From Pinguiococcus pyrenoidosus (Eukaryota; Sar; Pinguiophyceae; Pinguiochrysidales; Pinguiochrysidaceae), in the NCBI GenBank assembly GCA_019677205.1, contig JAAMXY010004276.1:1-27773 (forward strand): a DNA stretch of 27,773 bases, in the 5' to 3' direction. How positions within the stretch are numbered: position 1 is the stretch's first letter; each line of letters opens with the position of its first letter. A model generated the notes under the pieces. The model had not been told where the DNA came from, searched no databases, and was given only the letters and a program-made list of their open reading frames with translations. The translations under genes were made by a program, and so were the position numbers. Of the stretch, positions 27,685 to 27,773 are shown piece by piece.

Positions 27685-27773
27685 CTGGAATTTTGAGGAG
27701 GCACGCAACGACAAAGGGCAAGGACAGCACACGGCACGAGAGGGAAGCATATACTTAGATGCGTGCAATCTCA

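Noticed and set aside
27685-27768. Extension of the myosin frame at its upstream end (27768-27685) as the true N-terminus.
   Set aside because: The residues (Cys/Pro/Ser-rich) do not resemble a myosin N-terminus, about 100 motor residues are missing, and a good acceptor sits at 27685. This is intron sequence.
1-27773. CRISPR arrays, insertion sequences, rRNA, or an operon-like gene cluster.
   Set aside because: No spaced direct repeats, transposase, terminal inverted repeats or rRNA-like sequence were seen. Introns and eukaryotic protein families rule out a bacterial operon.

Overview
This window is nuclear DNA from a eukaryote, most likely a photosynthetic protist with a complex (secondary, probably red-lineage) plastid. 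The genes are split by short GT-AG introns, mostly 62-163 nt. The products include a myosin, an SPAK/OSR1-type kinase, a mitochondrial pyruvate carrier, 3-ketodihydrosphingosine reductase and an RGS-kinase. Two further products carry N-terminal signal peptides of the kind used to enter complex plastids: one has an ALA|F cleavage site, and the other has an ER signal followed by a twin-arginine lumen signal. Coding DNA is GC-rich, while the gaps between some divergent genes are about 77-87% AT. I cannot name the species from the sequence. All gene models are hand-spliced: I checked donor, acceptor and reading phase but had no transcript data.

Layout, left to right: (1) RGS-AGC kinase, minus strand, cut by the left edge (1-2101). 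(2) PhyH-type 2-oxoglutarate dioxygenase, minus, 8 exons (2602-4658). (3) SNAPC4-like Myb protein, minus (4898-5842). (4) Mitochondrial pyruvate carrier, plus (6215-6648). (5) A large protein with SH3b-like modules and two MDM2-type RING fingers, built by internal tandem duplication, minus (6815-9985). (6) 3-ketodihydrosphingosine reductase, plus (10630-11973). (7) STE20-family SPAK/OSR1-like kinase, minus (11921-13450). (8) Coiled-coil/acidic protein, plus (13814-16394). (9) Predicted thylakoid-lumen helical protein, minus (16618-17662). (10) Conserved-looking helical protein of unknown family, plus (17987-19217). (11) Enoyl-CoA hydratase family, minus (19308-20288). (12) Small signal-peptide protein, plus (21161-21517). 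(13) Myosin with IQ motifs, a TQT repeat array and a C-terminal PX domain, minus, cut by the right edge (22634-27684 and beyond).

The genes are functionally unrelated housekeeping, signalling, membrane-traffic and plastid functions, so this is not an operon or a metabolic cluster. The organisation is notable: from gene 3 to gene 13 the strands alternate without exception, giving repeated head-to-head and tail-to-tail pairs, and one tail-to-tail pair overlaps by 53 coding bases. The two most unusual proteins are the double-RING protein and the myosin. The myosin tail carries about sixteen tandem TQT-like motifs at an 11-12 residue period, resembling a multivalent dynein light chain LC8 docking array, placed just ahead of a PX domain with intact phosphoinositide-binding residues.
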